Below are positions 7,675 through 16,188 of a stretch of 20,651 bases of DNA, in pieces (position 1 is the stretch's first letter; the number at the start of each line of letters is the position of its first letter). The notes beneath the pieces are model-generated. The model saw nothing but the letters and a program-made list of their open reading frames with translations. It did no database searches and was not told the origin of the DNA. This stretch comes from Verrucomicrobiales bacterium. GTDB lineage: Bacteria; Verrucomicrobiota; Verrucomicrobiia; Verrucomicrobiales; DEV007. The stretch is taken from the NCBI GenBank assembly GCA_002705125.1, contig PAHQ01000088.1:15682-36332 (forward strand), in the 5' to 3' direction. Made by a program: the position numbers and the translations under genes.

Positions 7675-8472
7675 ATGAAGATTAATTTTTTTTTGCTGCT
7701 CTTTTTGTTGATTTATTCAACAAAAGTAGTGGCACAAAATAACAACAATGTTCCTAGAACTTATGCTCCAACCCAATCTAAAACAAAACAATCACCTTAT
7801 CCATGGCACAGAAACATAACAGCAACAATATTTTGGGTTGGCGAAAGCCCGACAGCAAACAATCCAACTCATAATAGATCGAGTGCATGGGATCCAGATT
7901 GGATGAAAAACTTTGGAGGCTTCGACGATCCAAATCCGGTAAATAGAACCCGAGATTACAGGCCAAAAAAATTCATACCAAAACTAAACCCTTTTTATAT
8001 TGCCTTACCTTACAACGATAAGGTCAATTACAAAAAAACTAAGACGAGCGCAAAGAGAGTAATTCCTTGGTTTAATAGAACATTCAAAAAAGAAGGCCAG
8101 AGTGTTTGTCATAACAGATGGGTTGCAATACACTACAAAGGCAAAATATGTTGTGCTCAATGGGCTGATGTGGGGCCTTTTGAAACTGATGATTGGTCTT
8201 ATGTTTTCGGAAAATCTAAACCAAAAGCAAAGGCTAATAACGCAGCCGGAATAGATTTATCGCCCGCTGTCAGAGACTATTTAGGAATCAATGGAGCAGA
8301 CAACAAATGTGATTGGAGGTTTGCGGAGCTAAGCGAAATCCCTTATGGGCCTTGGAGAAAATTTGGTATAAATAACCACTTTGCAGATATGCCAAGGTAT
8401 GTCGATAAGACAAAAAAGCGGGAGATTGAGATATTAAAACGCGCGCGTGAAGCTTGGTTAAGGAGAAACTAA
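7675..8472 (+). CDS. Secreted protein with possible double-psi beta-barrel (RlpA-like) domain
   Basis: A 265-residue protein with a clear signal peptide (residues 1-20, ending VVAQ). After a Gln/Asn/Thr-rich linker and the start of the domain (ITATIFWVGE, 48-57), the part from about 105 to 218 reads like a double-psi barrel: CCAQWADVGPF (159-169), then GIDLSPAVRDYLGI (192-205), then a strand CDWRF (212-216). RlpA-type barrels have a comparable V-x-D-R-G-P-F then I-D-L-S-xx-A order, with the Asp used in catalysis; here VGPF replaces RGPF, so a lytic transglycosylase role is uncertain. Four Cys (145, 159, 160, 212) could form disulfides after export. A basic helix closes the protein. It starts 20 bases after bioB and probably shares its transcript. 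Confidence 0.55.
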   Translation: MKINFFLLLFLLIYSTKVVAQNNNNVPRTYAPTQSKTKQSPYPWHRNITATIFWVGESPTANNPTHNRSSAWDPDWMKNFGGFDDPNPVNRTRDYRPKKFIPKLNPFYIALPYNDKVNYKKTKTSAKRVIPWFNRTFKKEGQSVCHNRWVAIHYKGKICCAQWADVGPFETDDWSYVFGKSKPKAKANNAAGIDLSPAVRDYLGINGADNKCDWRFAELSEIPYGPWRKFGINNHFADMPRYVDKTKKREIEILKRAREAWLRRN

Positions 8473-8507
8473 AAATAAAAAAAACCCGGCCCCATCAGGG
8501 ACCGGGT
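8472..8507 (-). terminator. Rho-independent terminator of the DUF1080-Gfo/Idh/MocA operon
   Basis: A ten-pair stem (8484..8493 with 8498..8507) and a 4-base loop is followed on the minus strand by a long T run (8472..8483, broken by one A). The seventh pair is C/A on the plus strand but U-G in minus-strand RNA, so the stem is unbroken only for minus-strand transcripts. It lies 26 bases after the stop of the minus-strand gene at 8533. There is no T run on the plus-strand side. Confidence 0.9.
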
Positions 8508-8532
8508 GTCAGATCAAATCTGAATATTTTGA

Positions 8533-9876
8533 CTAAGCTGCAGGCGCAGGCCAATCGTTATGGTATTCTTTATTAACGTATTTATTAGCTTCGTCGTTAT
8601 TTGTGACTTTAATGTTCTTAGAGTCCCATTTCAATTCACCTTCACAACGAAGAGCAACATTACCAAGTAATACTGTCTCACTAAACGGACTGGCGTATCC
8701 AAAATTAGAACCTGGATAATCAATCGGTTTCTTGCCAGTCGCGGCTAAAACAAACTCTTTATAATGACCGACTGACCTTTCAATTGTTTTTTCCGGCCTG
8801 CCTATTTCTCTCATCTTTGCCTCGGGAATAATCCTTGGGCTATCTCCATAATCACCGGCAGACATTATTGATGATTTATCACCAACAAAGATACAACCTG
8901 TTCCTGGTAGCTTACGTCCTAATCCTAGAGCAGCGTCTGGCTTTTCACCACCATCGTACCAATAAAAATCAAAAGCAGGCCTACCATCTCTAGCAGGAAA
9001 CTTCATTTTAACAACAGAGCTCTTAGGAAAGTTCCCATCAATCATTTCTGATTTTTTAACACACTCAACGCTTGTCGGTGCACCTGGATCCATAGCCCAG
9101 AAAAATGCGTCCATTGTATGACATCCCATGTCACCTAGGGCGCCAGCTCCAAAGTTCCAGAAACCACGCCACTTAAATGGGTAAACGCCCTTTTTATAAA
9201 GCTGGGTTTTGGGAGCAGGGCCTACGTATACATCCCAATCAATGCTACCTGGAATTGGGTCTGCTTTTTTGGGATTGGCTACTGGTTGAGGCCAAACTGG
9301 TCTATTTGTCCAACAGTGAACTTCAGAAATCTTTCCAAGTGCACCCTGTTGAATCCACTCAACCATAAGTCGATTACCTTCATTAGAATGCCCTTGATTA
9401 CCCATTTGTGTTGCAAGTTTGTACTTGTCACGAGCAATTCCAAGTTGACGGGCTTCCCAAACAGTATGGGTCAGAGGCTTTTCACAATAAACATGCTTAC
9501 CAAGCTTCATGGCCTGAATAGCAGCAGGATAATGGTGATGGTCAGGAGTTGCGATTGAAACGGCATCATAATTGTCTTTTTCTTTCTCAAGCATTTCACG
9601 ATAATCGCGATATCCTTTTGCTTTTGGCCATTTACTCTTCGCTGAGCCCCACTTTGACTCATCAACATCACAGTAAGTATTGCATATGCAACCTTCTCCA
9701 GCAGCCATGTTGACATGCGCACCAGCGCGGCCACCAGTACCGACGTGAGCAATTCTAAGTTTTTGACCATGGTGGTCAGCGACGAGGATATTTGGAGCCA
9801 TCATTGCACCACCACTTATAGCAGTGGATGTTTTGATGAAATTCCTCCTTGATAGGGGTTTTATTTTATTACTCAT
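8533..9876 (-). CDS. Tat-exported Gfo/Idh/MocA family oxidoreductase (second of three)
   Basis: A 447-residue NAD(P)-dependent oxidoreductase with a twin-arginine signal (SRRNFIK, residues 9-15, followed by STAISGGAMMAPN). The mature protein begins near ADHH (33-36). The Rossmann motif GTGGRAG is at 46-52, ATPDHHHY at 109-116, the family motif CEKPLTH at 131-137, and the C-terminal domain has GALGDMGCHTMD. This is the subfamily common in Planctomycetota and Verrucomicrobiota secretomes. It follows a DUF1080 gene by 68 bases on the same strand. Known work on DUF1080 proteins places such pairs in a route where the oxidoreductase oxidises C3 of a glycoside and the DUF1080 enzyme splits the keto-glycoside. 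That role here is an inference from the pairing. Confidence 0.88.
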   Translation of the reverse strand: MSNKIKPLSRRNFIKTSTAISGGAMMAPNILVADHHGQKLRIAHVGTGGRAGAHVNMAAGEGCICNTYCDVDESKWGSAKSKWPKAKGYRDYREMLEKEKDNYDAVSIATPDHHHYPAAIQAMKLGKHVYCEKPLTHTVWEARQLGIARDKYKLATQMGNQGHSNEGNRLMVEWIQQGALGKISEVHCWTNRPVWPQPVANPKKADPIPGSIDWDVYVGPAPKTQLYKKGVYPFKWRGFWNFGAGALGDMGCHTMDAFFWAMDPGAPTSVECVKKSEMIDGNFPKSSVVKMKFPARDGRPAFDFYWYDGGEKPDAALGLGRKLPGTGCIFVGDKSSIMSAGDYGDSPRIIPEAKMREIGRPEKTIERSVGHYKEFVLAATGKKPIDYPGSNFGYASPFSETVLLGNVALRCEGELKWDSKNIKVTNNDEANKYVNKEYHNDWPAPAA

Positions 9877-9944
9877 GATTAATAGTTTTCCGTTTATGAA
9901 TTTATGTAAAAGTCTTCTATGAATATTATTATTAAAGTTAAAAA

Positions 9945-10646
9945 TTAGATCGATTTAATCTTTATATTTCTGTAAGCGACTGGTCCGTGGTCTCCTTGGA
10001 ACATAATTGGACCTTTGGCAGCTTCTTTTCCTGTCACACCACTTGGAGTGGGGCCCTTCATTTCAACATTTTCGTGTAAAATCTGACCATTAAGTTCTAC
10101 TTTGATAAACTTAGCATTACTTATTTTCTTGCCACCTTCATCATATCCTGGCGCCTGAAAATCGATAACATATTTCTGCCACTCTCCAGGTTTCTTACAA
10201 GCATTCACCTTTGGTGGTTGAGCACCATATATAGCCCCCATATCTCCTCCTCCAAGCTTGGCCTTACCATAGCTATCTAATACTTGAACCTCATATTCAC
10301 CCATTACATAAATTCCTGAATTTGCCCCTTTAGGTACCATAACTTCCAATTCGATACGAAACTTTCCACCCCACTTCTTAGAGGAATAAATATCCCAGCT
10401 CTGACCATGCCCAGCAACTTTATTAATCATTGCTCCATGACCTTCTCCAGCATTTAATGTTTTTGGATTATCTTTTGATTGAGTTGGAATACCAACTAAC
10501 CAAGAGTCTTTACCTTTTGATTTCTTTTTTGTAGACCAGCCCTTGAGATCTTTTCCATTAAATGGCGAGCCAGCATGATGATCAGCTAAAACGATACCTG
10601 ACATCAATATCATAGTGGTGAGTATTGTAGAGAATTTCATTATCAT
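9945..10646 (-). CDS. Secreted DUF1080 protein (3-keto-glycoside hydrolase family)
   Basis: A 233-residue protein with a signal peptide (about residues 1-20, ending IVLA) and then a single LamG/concanavalin-like jelly roll. Family landmarks are FNGKDLKGW (29-37), the FRIELEVMVPKGANSGIY strand pair and the closing PIMFQGDHGPVAYRNIKIK. The family (also called 3-keto-disaccharide hydrolase) includes enzymes that cleave glycosides previously oxidised at C3. The start could equally be Met3, since ATG occurs at codons 1 and 3; neither has a Shine-Dalgarno sequence. It is the first gene of a two-gene operon with the Tat-exported oxidoreductase. Its mature N-terminus, ADHH, matches that of the oxidoreductase. 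Confidence 0.9.
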   Translation of the reverse strand: MIMKFSTILTTMILMSGIVLADHHAGSPFNGKDLKGWSTKKKSKGKDSWLVGIPTQSKDNPKTLNAGEGHGAMINKVAGHGQSWDIYSSKKWGGKFRIELEVMVPKGANSGIYVMGEYEVQVLDSYGKAKLGGGDMGAIYGAQPPKVNACKKPGEWQKYVIDFQAPGYDEGGKKISNAKFIKVELNGQILHENVEMKGPTPSGVTGKEAAKGPIMFQGDHGPVAYRNIKIKSI

Positions 10647-10693
10647 TATAATTTAAATGCTTAATTATGGGGGTATCTCAACGAGAAGTGATA

Positions 10694-10723
10694 ATTGTCT
10701 AGAATTTTATGTTAAATGGTCAA
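10694..10723 (-). promoter_or_regulatory. Possible promoter of the DUF1080-Gfo/Idh/MocA operon
   Basis: On the minus strand TTGACC (10718..10723) is followed after 18 bases by GACAAT (10694..10699), leaving a leader of about 45 bases to the start codon. The -10 match is moderate (4 of 6). It is the best candidate in the 165-base gap after trxB, which shows no terminator with a T run. Confidence 0.35.
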
Positions 10724-10811
10724 GCCTCAATTAACAATCAAACGGCTTAAATTTAATAAAATCATACTTATTGGTAAGATATTTAGGAATTAATTACTGA
10801 TAACTAAAATA

Positions 10812-11735
10812 TTATTCGTTTTCAGCCAAGTATCGCTCTGCTTCAAGAGCAGCTTTACAACCATCACCAGCTGCAGTTATAGCCTGTCTGTAAACGTGAT
10901 CTGCAACGTCACCAGCAGCAAAAAGCCCTTCGACATTTGTTTTCGTGCAGCCTGGAACTTGGATGATGTAACCATTTTCGTCAGTATCAACCAAACCTTG
11001 GAGAAATTGTGCATTAGGAACATGACCGATTGCCACAAACACACACTTTAAATCTAATTCTTTTTCCTCATTTGTTTTTATATTAATAACCTTCACAGCT
11101 TTCATTTCACCATCATCGTCAGTTAAGTATTCGGTTACCTGACTATCCCAGACCGGTTCAATCTTTTCATTATCAAGCGCCCTTTCAGCCATTATTTTAG
11201 AGGCTCTGAGTTCATCACGACGATGAATCAAATAAACTTTGGAAGCAAAACGAGTTAAGAAAGTTGCCTCCTCACACGCTGAGTCTCCACCACCAATTAC
11301 AGCCACAGGAACATCTCTGTAAAAAGCACCATCACAAGTAGCACAAGAAGTTAATCCATGACCTATCAATTTTTCTTCACCTTCTAGGCCTAAGTGTCTT
11401 GGAGCTGCTCCAGTGGCAACTATTACAGTTTCAGATTCATACTCTTGGTCTCCGCAGAATATTGAAAAACTCTGGCTATTCTTCTTAACTGAATCGACTT
11501 TTTTATATTCAACCCTTGCTCCAAATTTTGTTGCCTGTTCCTGCATTTTCATCATCAGTTCAGGCCCCATCATTCCTTCAGGAAAGCCTGGATAGTTTTC
11601 AACTTCAGTGGTAGTAGTTAATTGACCCCCTGGCTGATCACCTGCTAAAACTAGCGGTGAAAGGTTAGCTCTTCCTGTATAAATTGCTGAAGTCCACCCA
11701 GCGCAACCAGTTCCAATAATTATAACTTTTTCCAT
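10812..11735 (-). CDS. trxB: Thioredoxin-disulfide reductase
   Basis: An FAD-dependent enzyme that passes electrons from NADPH to thioredoxin in the cytoplasm. The FAD motif is GTGCAG (8-13), where most enzymes have G-x-G-PAG; Cys for Pro is a form I associate with Planctomycetota and Verrucomicrobiota. [18 protein letters not shown] (35-52) is the usual flavin loop. The redox-active pair is CATC, Cys131 and Cys134. The NADPH site has GGGDSA (148-153) and HRRDELRAS (171-179), whose arginines bind the 2'-phosphate. The second FAD motif is AAGDV (273-277). The 307 residues are the expected length. It follows the propeller-protein gene by 54 bases, but that gap carries a good promoter, so it is probably transcribed on its own. 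Confidence 0.97.
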   Translation of the reverse strand: MEKVIIIGTGCAGWTSAIYTGRANLSPLVLAGDQPGGQLTTTTEVENYPGFPEGMMGPELMMKMQEQATKFGARVEYKKVDSVKKNSQSFSIFCGDQEYESETVIVATGAAPRHLGLEGEEKLIGHGLTSCATCDGAFYRDVPVAVIGGGDSACEEATFLTRFASKVYLIHRRDELRASKIMAERALDNEKIEPVWDSQVTEYLTDDDGEMKAVKVINIKTNEEKELDLKCVFVAIGHVPNAQFLQGLVDTDENGYIIQVPGCTKTNVEGLFAAGDVADHVYRQAITAAGDGCKAALEAERYLAENE

Positions 11736-11743
11736 TGTACATG

Positions 11744-11771
11744 ATTATGGCTATAATATTGCCAAGGTCAA
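11744..11771 (-). promoter_or_regulatory. Probable promoter of trxB, placed for a leaderless mRNA
   Basis: On the minus strand TTGACC (11766..11771) is followed after 16 bases by CATAAT (11744..11749). Only 8 bases separate the -10 element from the trxB ATG (11733..11735). A start point 6-7 bases after the -10 element would give an mRNA with almost no leader, which fits the absence of a Shine-Dalgarno sequence. Confidence 0.5.
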
Positions 11772-11789
11772 ATCTGACTTCAATTTCTA

Positions 11790-12896
11790 TTACGAAGCAA
11801 ATATTTCAGTAATAGATTCCATCGACAAGAAGTTCGATACCAAGGGCTGAGAAAAATCTTTTTGTGACTGCTGCCATGTGGCTAAAATTCCATCATTCGT
11901 TACTATTGTTGATATATAACGGCTACATCCAGTTCCTTGAGGGGATATAAACATCGGGAAATCCTCTGAAAACCTTAAAATATCAGGAAATTGATCGTCA
12001 TAACCGATTCCCATACCTCCTATTTCTTCACATGAGAAACCACGAGGCCTTTTACTCGCATCAGGATTTTCCTCCAATGATCTTAGGCATTCAGCGCCAT
12101 CATAGAAATATAATGACATAGGCCTATGATCTTCTAAAAGACCAACAGTAGGAATTCTCAATCGGTCAGTTATTCGAGTGCATGCGACATCCCATGAACG
12201 ACCTCGTTCAATGGCATTAAAGGATTTAATACGGAATTTCTCTTCGCCTTGGCGTCTAATAGCAAGACCAGTATTTGAACTAGCCCAGGTGAAAGGGTGA
12301 CTACAGAAAAATAACCCTACTCCTTCTCTTTCCTCACTTAAGTTAAAAGCAACTGGGTCCTTAAGGTGCAGCGATCCAAGGTCTTCAGTTCTTAAAACTC
12401 TTTCGATACTTTCAGCATTAAGTTTATCAACTGTCGGAGCAGCTATAAAATCAATATCCCAGACACCAGTTCCCTTTTTCTGAAAACTTATCACATCCTT
12501 TGGGTATGAACGATTTTTCTCGGTAGATATGTAGAGCTCTACGCCCGAATCATTAATTAAAAACGAAGACCCCTCTATAGAAACAACTTCCTCATTATCA
12601 TGCTCTAAATCGGATTTAGAAAAGGACTTAACCTTTTCCCATGGACCATTTATAGAGGATGATGAAAATATAGCTAACTCTAAGCCCCTCTCTCCTTCGC
12701 CAACCCCTGTTCTCGAATCTCCATCATTACGATATCTGCCACACAGCCAGAACATATTATCATAAAAAATAATATTTCCACCACCAAACCAAAAACCTTT
12801 TCCATTGCACTGCGGCTCAACAATTACTTGAGCTTTCTTCTGATCAATTAACGAATAAGCAAATTTTTGCAAACGCTCTCTAATTTGATTAGTCAT
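11790..12896 (-). CDS. Cytoplasmic beta-propeller protein, glycoside hydrolase family 43/117-like
   Basis: A 368-residue protein without a signal peptide. It has repeating strand units typical of five-bladed propellers: GFWFGGGNIIFYDNMFWLCG at about 34-53, a segment with LELAIFSSSSINGPWEKV at 72-89, SSFLINDSGVELYISTE near 110-126, LHLKDPVAFN at 176-185 and VGLFFCSHPFTWASS near 193-207. The N-G-P-W unit and the D-P after a strand recall GH43-type propellers, but I cannot identify the acid/base triad with certainty, and it could be a non-catalytic or phosphorylase-type relative. The gene follows the LOG-family gene by 9 bases, so the two are almost surely co-transcribed. No Shine-Dalgarno sequence precedes the ATG. 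The function is unknown. Confidence 0.55.
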   Translation of the reverse strand: MTNQIRERLQKFAYSLIDQKKAQVIVEPQCNGKGFWFGGGNIIFYDNMFWLCGRYRNDGDSRTGVGEGERGLELAIFSSSSINGPWEKVKSFSKSDLEHDNEEVVSIEGSSFLINDSGVELYISTEKNRSYPKDVISFQKKGTGVWDIDFIAAPTVDKLNAESIERVLRTEDLGSLHLKDPVAFNLSEEREGVGLFFCSHPFTWASSNTGLAIRRQGEEKFRIKSFNAIERGRSWDVACTRITDRLRIPTVGLLEDHRPMSLYFYDGAECLRSLEENPDASKRPRGFSCEEIGGMGIGYDDQFPDILRFSEDFPMFISPQGTGCSRYISTIVTNDGILATWQQSQKDFSQPLVSNFLSMESITEIFAS

Positions 12897-12905
12897 AAAA
12901 AAAGA

Positions 12906-13973
12906 TTATAATTTCAGATCCATTAATCTACTCACTGTTGGTATAACTATACCAAGTTCGTTTACAACAGTAAAATAATCTGCATATCCTTTTTCTTTCA
13001 GTAAATTTATCAATGGCTTCCAAAAATTTTTGCCTGACTTGTCAATTCGATCGTAAACAACTATTGGTTTCCCTTTCATAACAGGGTCACCCATTTCCAG
13101 TAATAATAATAAGGCTAAAAACTCTTGTACTGTCCCTGCTCCACCAGGAAAAATCACAAAAGCATCAGATCTCTCGATCATAATTTCCATACGAGTATAA
13201 ATGTCAGGACGCAGCCAAAAACTAGATAAACCCTCAGGTAAACCCTCCAGCTTAATAATGTGAGGAACATTTGATCCTCCAGTCCACCCATTAGCTTCTA
13301 CCGCTCCATTAACTACAGATCCCATGATCCCTGTTCTTCCAGCCCCTGAAACACAACCGAGTCCTTCGTCTGCCATTTTTCGTCCTAACTCGTATCCTTC
13401 ATCAATATAATTTTTATCTTTGATACTAGCAGAGCAAAAAACACAAACATTACCGATCTGTCCATCAACTGGTGGCGCCTCATACGAATAAATATCGTCA
13501 ATATTTTCATCAATTGGGTGATGAATAGGTTCAGGCAAACTGTCTGAGTTAATTTTACTGAGAGCACCAATAACTTCTTCAGGTTCATTCACTGAAATAA
13601 TATAATCCCTGAATTCTTGTTTAATTGTACCAAGTGAATTCAAGTGATCCAAAACATCAAAAAATGGATCCCATGATTTGTCCCCGTTTAGAATTACCGT
13701 TCCCTTAGCTTCTAATTTTTCATCTAAGGTTTGATACCCAACAAATATCGAAACAGCTTTGAATAACTCTTCTAACGTGGAACCTTGAGTAAAAACAAAT
13801 GCATCAGAATCTATAATTTGATCCTGGATGGTTGATAAAGTGACAGCTTTATCTCCATTAGAATTACTGATGTCCCACCCCGAAGAAAAAAGCAAATAAA
13901 GGAGGCCTGCTCGAGACTCTCTTGATGGATCATTCTCACCAGTCACCCGACCGGAAAGCAATACTTTAGGCAT
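12906..13973 (-). CDS. LOG-family (Rossmann, TIGR00730-like) protein with two tandem LOG-type halves
   Basis: A 355-residue cytoplasmic protein. The C-terminal half (about 172-345) is a standard LOG/lysine-decarboxylase-like Rossmann domain: VCVFCSAS (176-183), SGAGRTGIMG (209-218), Arg261, and SDAFVIFPGGAGTVQEF (269-285) with the PGGxGTxxE signature. LOG enzymes remove ribose 5-phosphate from nucleoside monophosphates; Arg261 and Glu284 match the catalytic pair. The N-terminal half (about 1-140) follows the same pattern, with SDAFVFTQGSTLEELF at 56-71 and KGTVILN at 90-96, but lacks the PGG of the signature, so it is probably an inactive copy. At 355 residues it is nearly twice the usual length. 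It is the first gene of an operon with the propeller-protein gene 9 bases downstream. Confidence 0.85.
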   Translation of the reverse strand: MPKVLLSGRVTGENDPSRESRAGLLYLLFSSGWDISNSNGDKAVTLSTIQDQIIDSDAFVFTQGSTLEELFKAVSIFVGYQTLDEKLEAKGTVILNGDKSWDPFFDVLDHLNSLGTIKQEFRDYIISVNEPEEVIGALSKINSDSLPEPIHHPIDENIDDIYSYEAPPVDGQIGNVCVFCSASIKDKNYIDEGYELGRKMADEGLGCVSGAGRTGIMGSVVNGAVEANGWTGGSNVPHIIKLEGLPEGLSSFWLRPDIYTRMEIMIERSDAFVIFPGGAGTVQEFLALLLLLEMGDPVMKGKPIVVYDRIDKSGKNFWKPLINLLKEKGYADYFTVVNELGIVIPTVSRLMDLKL

Positions 13974-13992
13974 ATGACATTTGTTAAATTTA

Positions 13993-14005
13993 AGACACTG
14001 TGTCT
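13993..14005. promoter_or_regulatory. 13-base perfect palindrome upstream of the LOG-family gene
   Basis: AGACACTGTGTCT is a 6+1+6 inverted repeat, 19 bases before the start codon of the LOG-family gene at 13973. Its position between promoter and start fits a repressor operator. No other copy was seen in the window, so the call is tentative. Confidence 0.3.
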
Positions 14006-14142
14006 ATTTCTTTATAAGGCAACCAGATCCTCTTTGCATTCTATAAAAGAGAACAATGTAAATAAATTCCATAATTTGGATAGTTCAAGCCATACAAACC
14101 AAAAGATTTAATTTCAGATACGAGGCGCTTACTAATAATTGA

Positions 14143-16008
14143 TTAGGCCACTTCTTCAGTTTCCTCTACAGGATCCATCTCAATTTTAAGGTTATCTATA
14201 ATAAAATTTTGGCGATCAGGTGTATTTTTACCCATATAAAACTGAAGCATTTCGGATTCCGACTTATTCCTATCAAGAATTACCGGATCTAATCTTATTC
14301 CATCTCCTATAAACTCTTTGAACTCACTAGGTGAAATTTCTCCAAGACCCTTAAACCTCGTAATTTCTGCCCCTTTTCCACAAACCTCTATTGCATCTAA
14401 ACGCTCTTGATTATTGTAACAATAGAATTGCTTTTGTTTATTACGAACTCTGAAAAGTGGAGTTTCAAGAATATACAAATGACCTTCACGAATCATCTCA
14501 GGAAAGAACTGAAGAAAGAATGTTATCAGCAAAAGTCTGATATGCATTCCATCAACATCAGCGTCAGTAGCTAGAACGACATTATTATATCTGAGCTGCT
14601 CAATTCCATCTTCAATATTTAAAGCATGTTGGAGTAAATTGAACTCTTCATTTTCATAGACAACTTTTTTAGATAAACCGAAAGTATTAAGCGGTTTACC
14701 CCTCAATGAAAAAACAGCCTGAGTATCAACATCTCTCGCTGTTGTTATAGAACCGCTTGCGCTATCACCTTCTGTAATAAAAAGAGTACTTTCATTAGCT
14801 AATTTATTTCTATCGCCATAATGAATCCTACAGTCTCTTAATTTTTTATTGTGGATTTTTGCTTTTTTGGCGCGGTCTTTTGCAATCTTACGAATGCCTT
14901 TTAAATCTTTCCTTTCTTTCTCTGCCCTTTGAATTTTCTCAAGCATTGCTTTAGAAGCTTCGGGGTTTCTGTGGAGGTAATTATCTAATTGGTCTTGAAC
15001 AAAACCCACAATCCAGCTTCGAATTGGCTTCCCATCTTTAGGTGCAGTATGAGTAGATCCTAGCTTTGTCTTTGTTTGAGATTCAAAAACTGGCTCTTGA
15101 ACTTTCACGCTAATAGCTCCTACAACAGATTGACGAACATCAGCAGGATCAAATTGTTTTTTGAAGTGATCCCTAACTGTCTTAACTACAGCCTCTCTGA
15201 ATGCAGCTTGATGAGTACCTCCTTGCGTCGTGTGCTGACCATTGACAAAAGAATAATATTCTTCACCATATTGGCTGGCTGAATGAGTAAGGGCGACCTC
15301 TATATCTTGGCCAATAAGATGTGCCACTGGATAAATAGGTTCCTCAGTAATATTTTTTTCTAATAATTCTTTAAGGCCTTCTTTGGCTTTATATTTCTTA
15401 CCATTGAATTTCAGGGTCAATCCAGAATTAAGATAAGCATAATTCCAAAGCATGTTATCTATAAATTCTTCTCTCCATTTAAAATCATTAAATATTGATT
15501 CGTCTGGTATGAAACTTAAGAAAGTACCGTCAGAAGCTTTTGAGCTTCTGGCTCGTTGCATTTCATTAATTACCTCAGCTTGAGAAAATGAGATCGATTT
15601 TGTTTTACCTTCGCGGAAAGCTTGAATCTCAAAAGTTTCTGATAACGCGTTCACTGCTTTTATGCCAACCCCATTCAAACCAACAGATTTTTGAAAAGCT
15701 TCTGAGTCATACTTCGCGCCGGTATTAATTTTTGCAGCACAATCCATTAGTTTACCTAATGGGATCCCCCTTCCATAGTCTCGGACAGATATGGATTCAC
15801 CATCCAATTTCACGTCAATAGTCTTGCCATGGCCCATCACAAACTCATCAATACAATTATCAATAACTTCTTTAAGAAGCACATAAATACCATCATCAGG
15901 CGCTGAACCATCACCTCTCTTTCCTATATACATCCCAGGCCGTAGCCTTATGTGTTCACGCCATTCTAGCGTTTTGATATCTTCCTCAGTGTATTTAGCT
16001 TTAGGCAT
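14143..16008 (-). CDS. parE: DNA topoisomerase IV subunit B (ParE-type, GyrB family)
   Basis: The ATPase/TOPRIM subunit of a type IIA topoisomerase, which decatenates or relaxes DNA together with a ParC-type subunit. The GHKL ATPase has RPGMYIG (23-29), catalytic Glu47 and Asn51 in KEVIDN, Asp77 in RDYGRGIP, and the lid [13 protein letters not shown] (111-123). The transducer domain has TQGGTH (261-266). The TOPRIM part has EGDSASG (413-419) and DADVDG (482-487), then FKGLGEIS (552-559). The length of 621 residues and the FRVRNKQ tract favour the ParE type over GyrB. No parC follows; the next minus-strand gene is the LOG-family protein, 169 bases on, so the partner must lie elsewhere. It is divergent from the HtrA-like protease gene. 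Confidence 0.9.
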   Translation of the reverse strand: MPKAKYTEEDIKTLEWREHIRLRPGMYIGKRGDGSAPDDGIYVLLKEVIDNCIDEFVMGHGKTIDVKLDGESISVRDYGRGIPLGKLMDCAAKINTGAKYDSEAFQKSVGLNGVGIKAVNALSETFEIQAFREGKTKSISFSQAEVINEMQRARSSKASDGTFLSFIPDESIFNDFKWREEFIDNMLWNYAYLNSGLTLKFNGKKYKAKEGLKELLEKNITEEPIYPVAHLIGQDIEVALTHSASQYGEEYYSFVNGQHTTQGGTHQAAFREAVVKTVRDHFKKQFDPADVRQSVVGAISVKVQEPVFESQTKTKLGSTHTAPKDGKPIRSWIVGFVQDQLDNYLHRNPEASKAMLEKIQRAEKERKDLKGIRKIAKDRAKKAKIHNKKLRDCRIHYGDRNKLANESTLFITEGDSASGSITTARDVDTQAVFSLRGKPLNTFGLSKKVVYENEEFNLLQHALNIEDGIEQLRYNNVVLATDADVDGMHIRLLLITFFLQFFPEMIREGHLYILETPLFRVRNKQKQFYCYNNQERLDAIEVCGKGAEITRFKGLGEISPSEFKEFIGDGIRLDPVILDRNKSESEMLQFYMGKNTPDRQNFIIDNLKIEMDPVEETEEVA

Positions 16009-16188
16009 TTAATTCCGTTAAATATAATTATATTTAAGATTAGTTAACTAATAGCACGAAATGAACCCATCATCAAAAGACCAATCATAATTCAAAGAAA
16101 ACGCCAATCTTAGGAACAAAATAATCTAATTAAACAGTCTAAAAATGCAGTAATTAGAAATTTTTTTATCAAAGAAATATCGACACCC

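Noticed and set aside
10720..10760. AAGCC/GGCTT inverted repeat between trxB and the DUF1080 gene
   Set aside because: Only five pairs around a 17-base loop, without a T run; probably chance and it overlaps the better promoter candidate.
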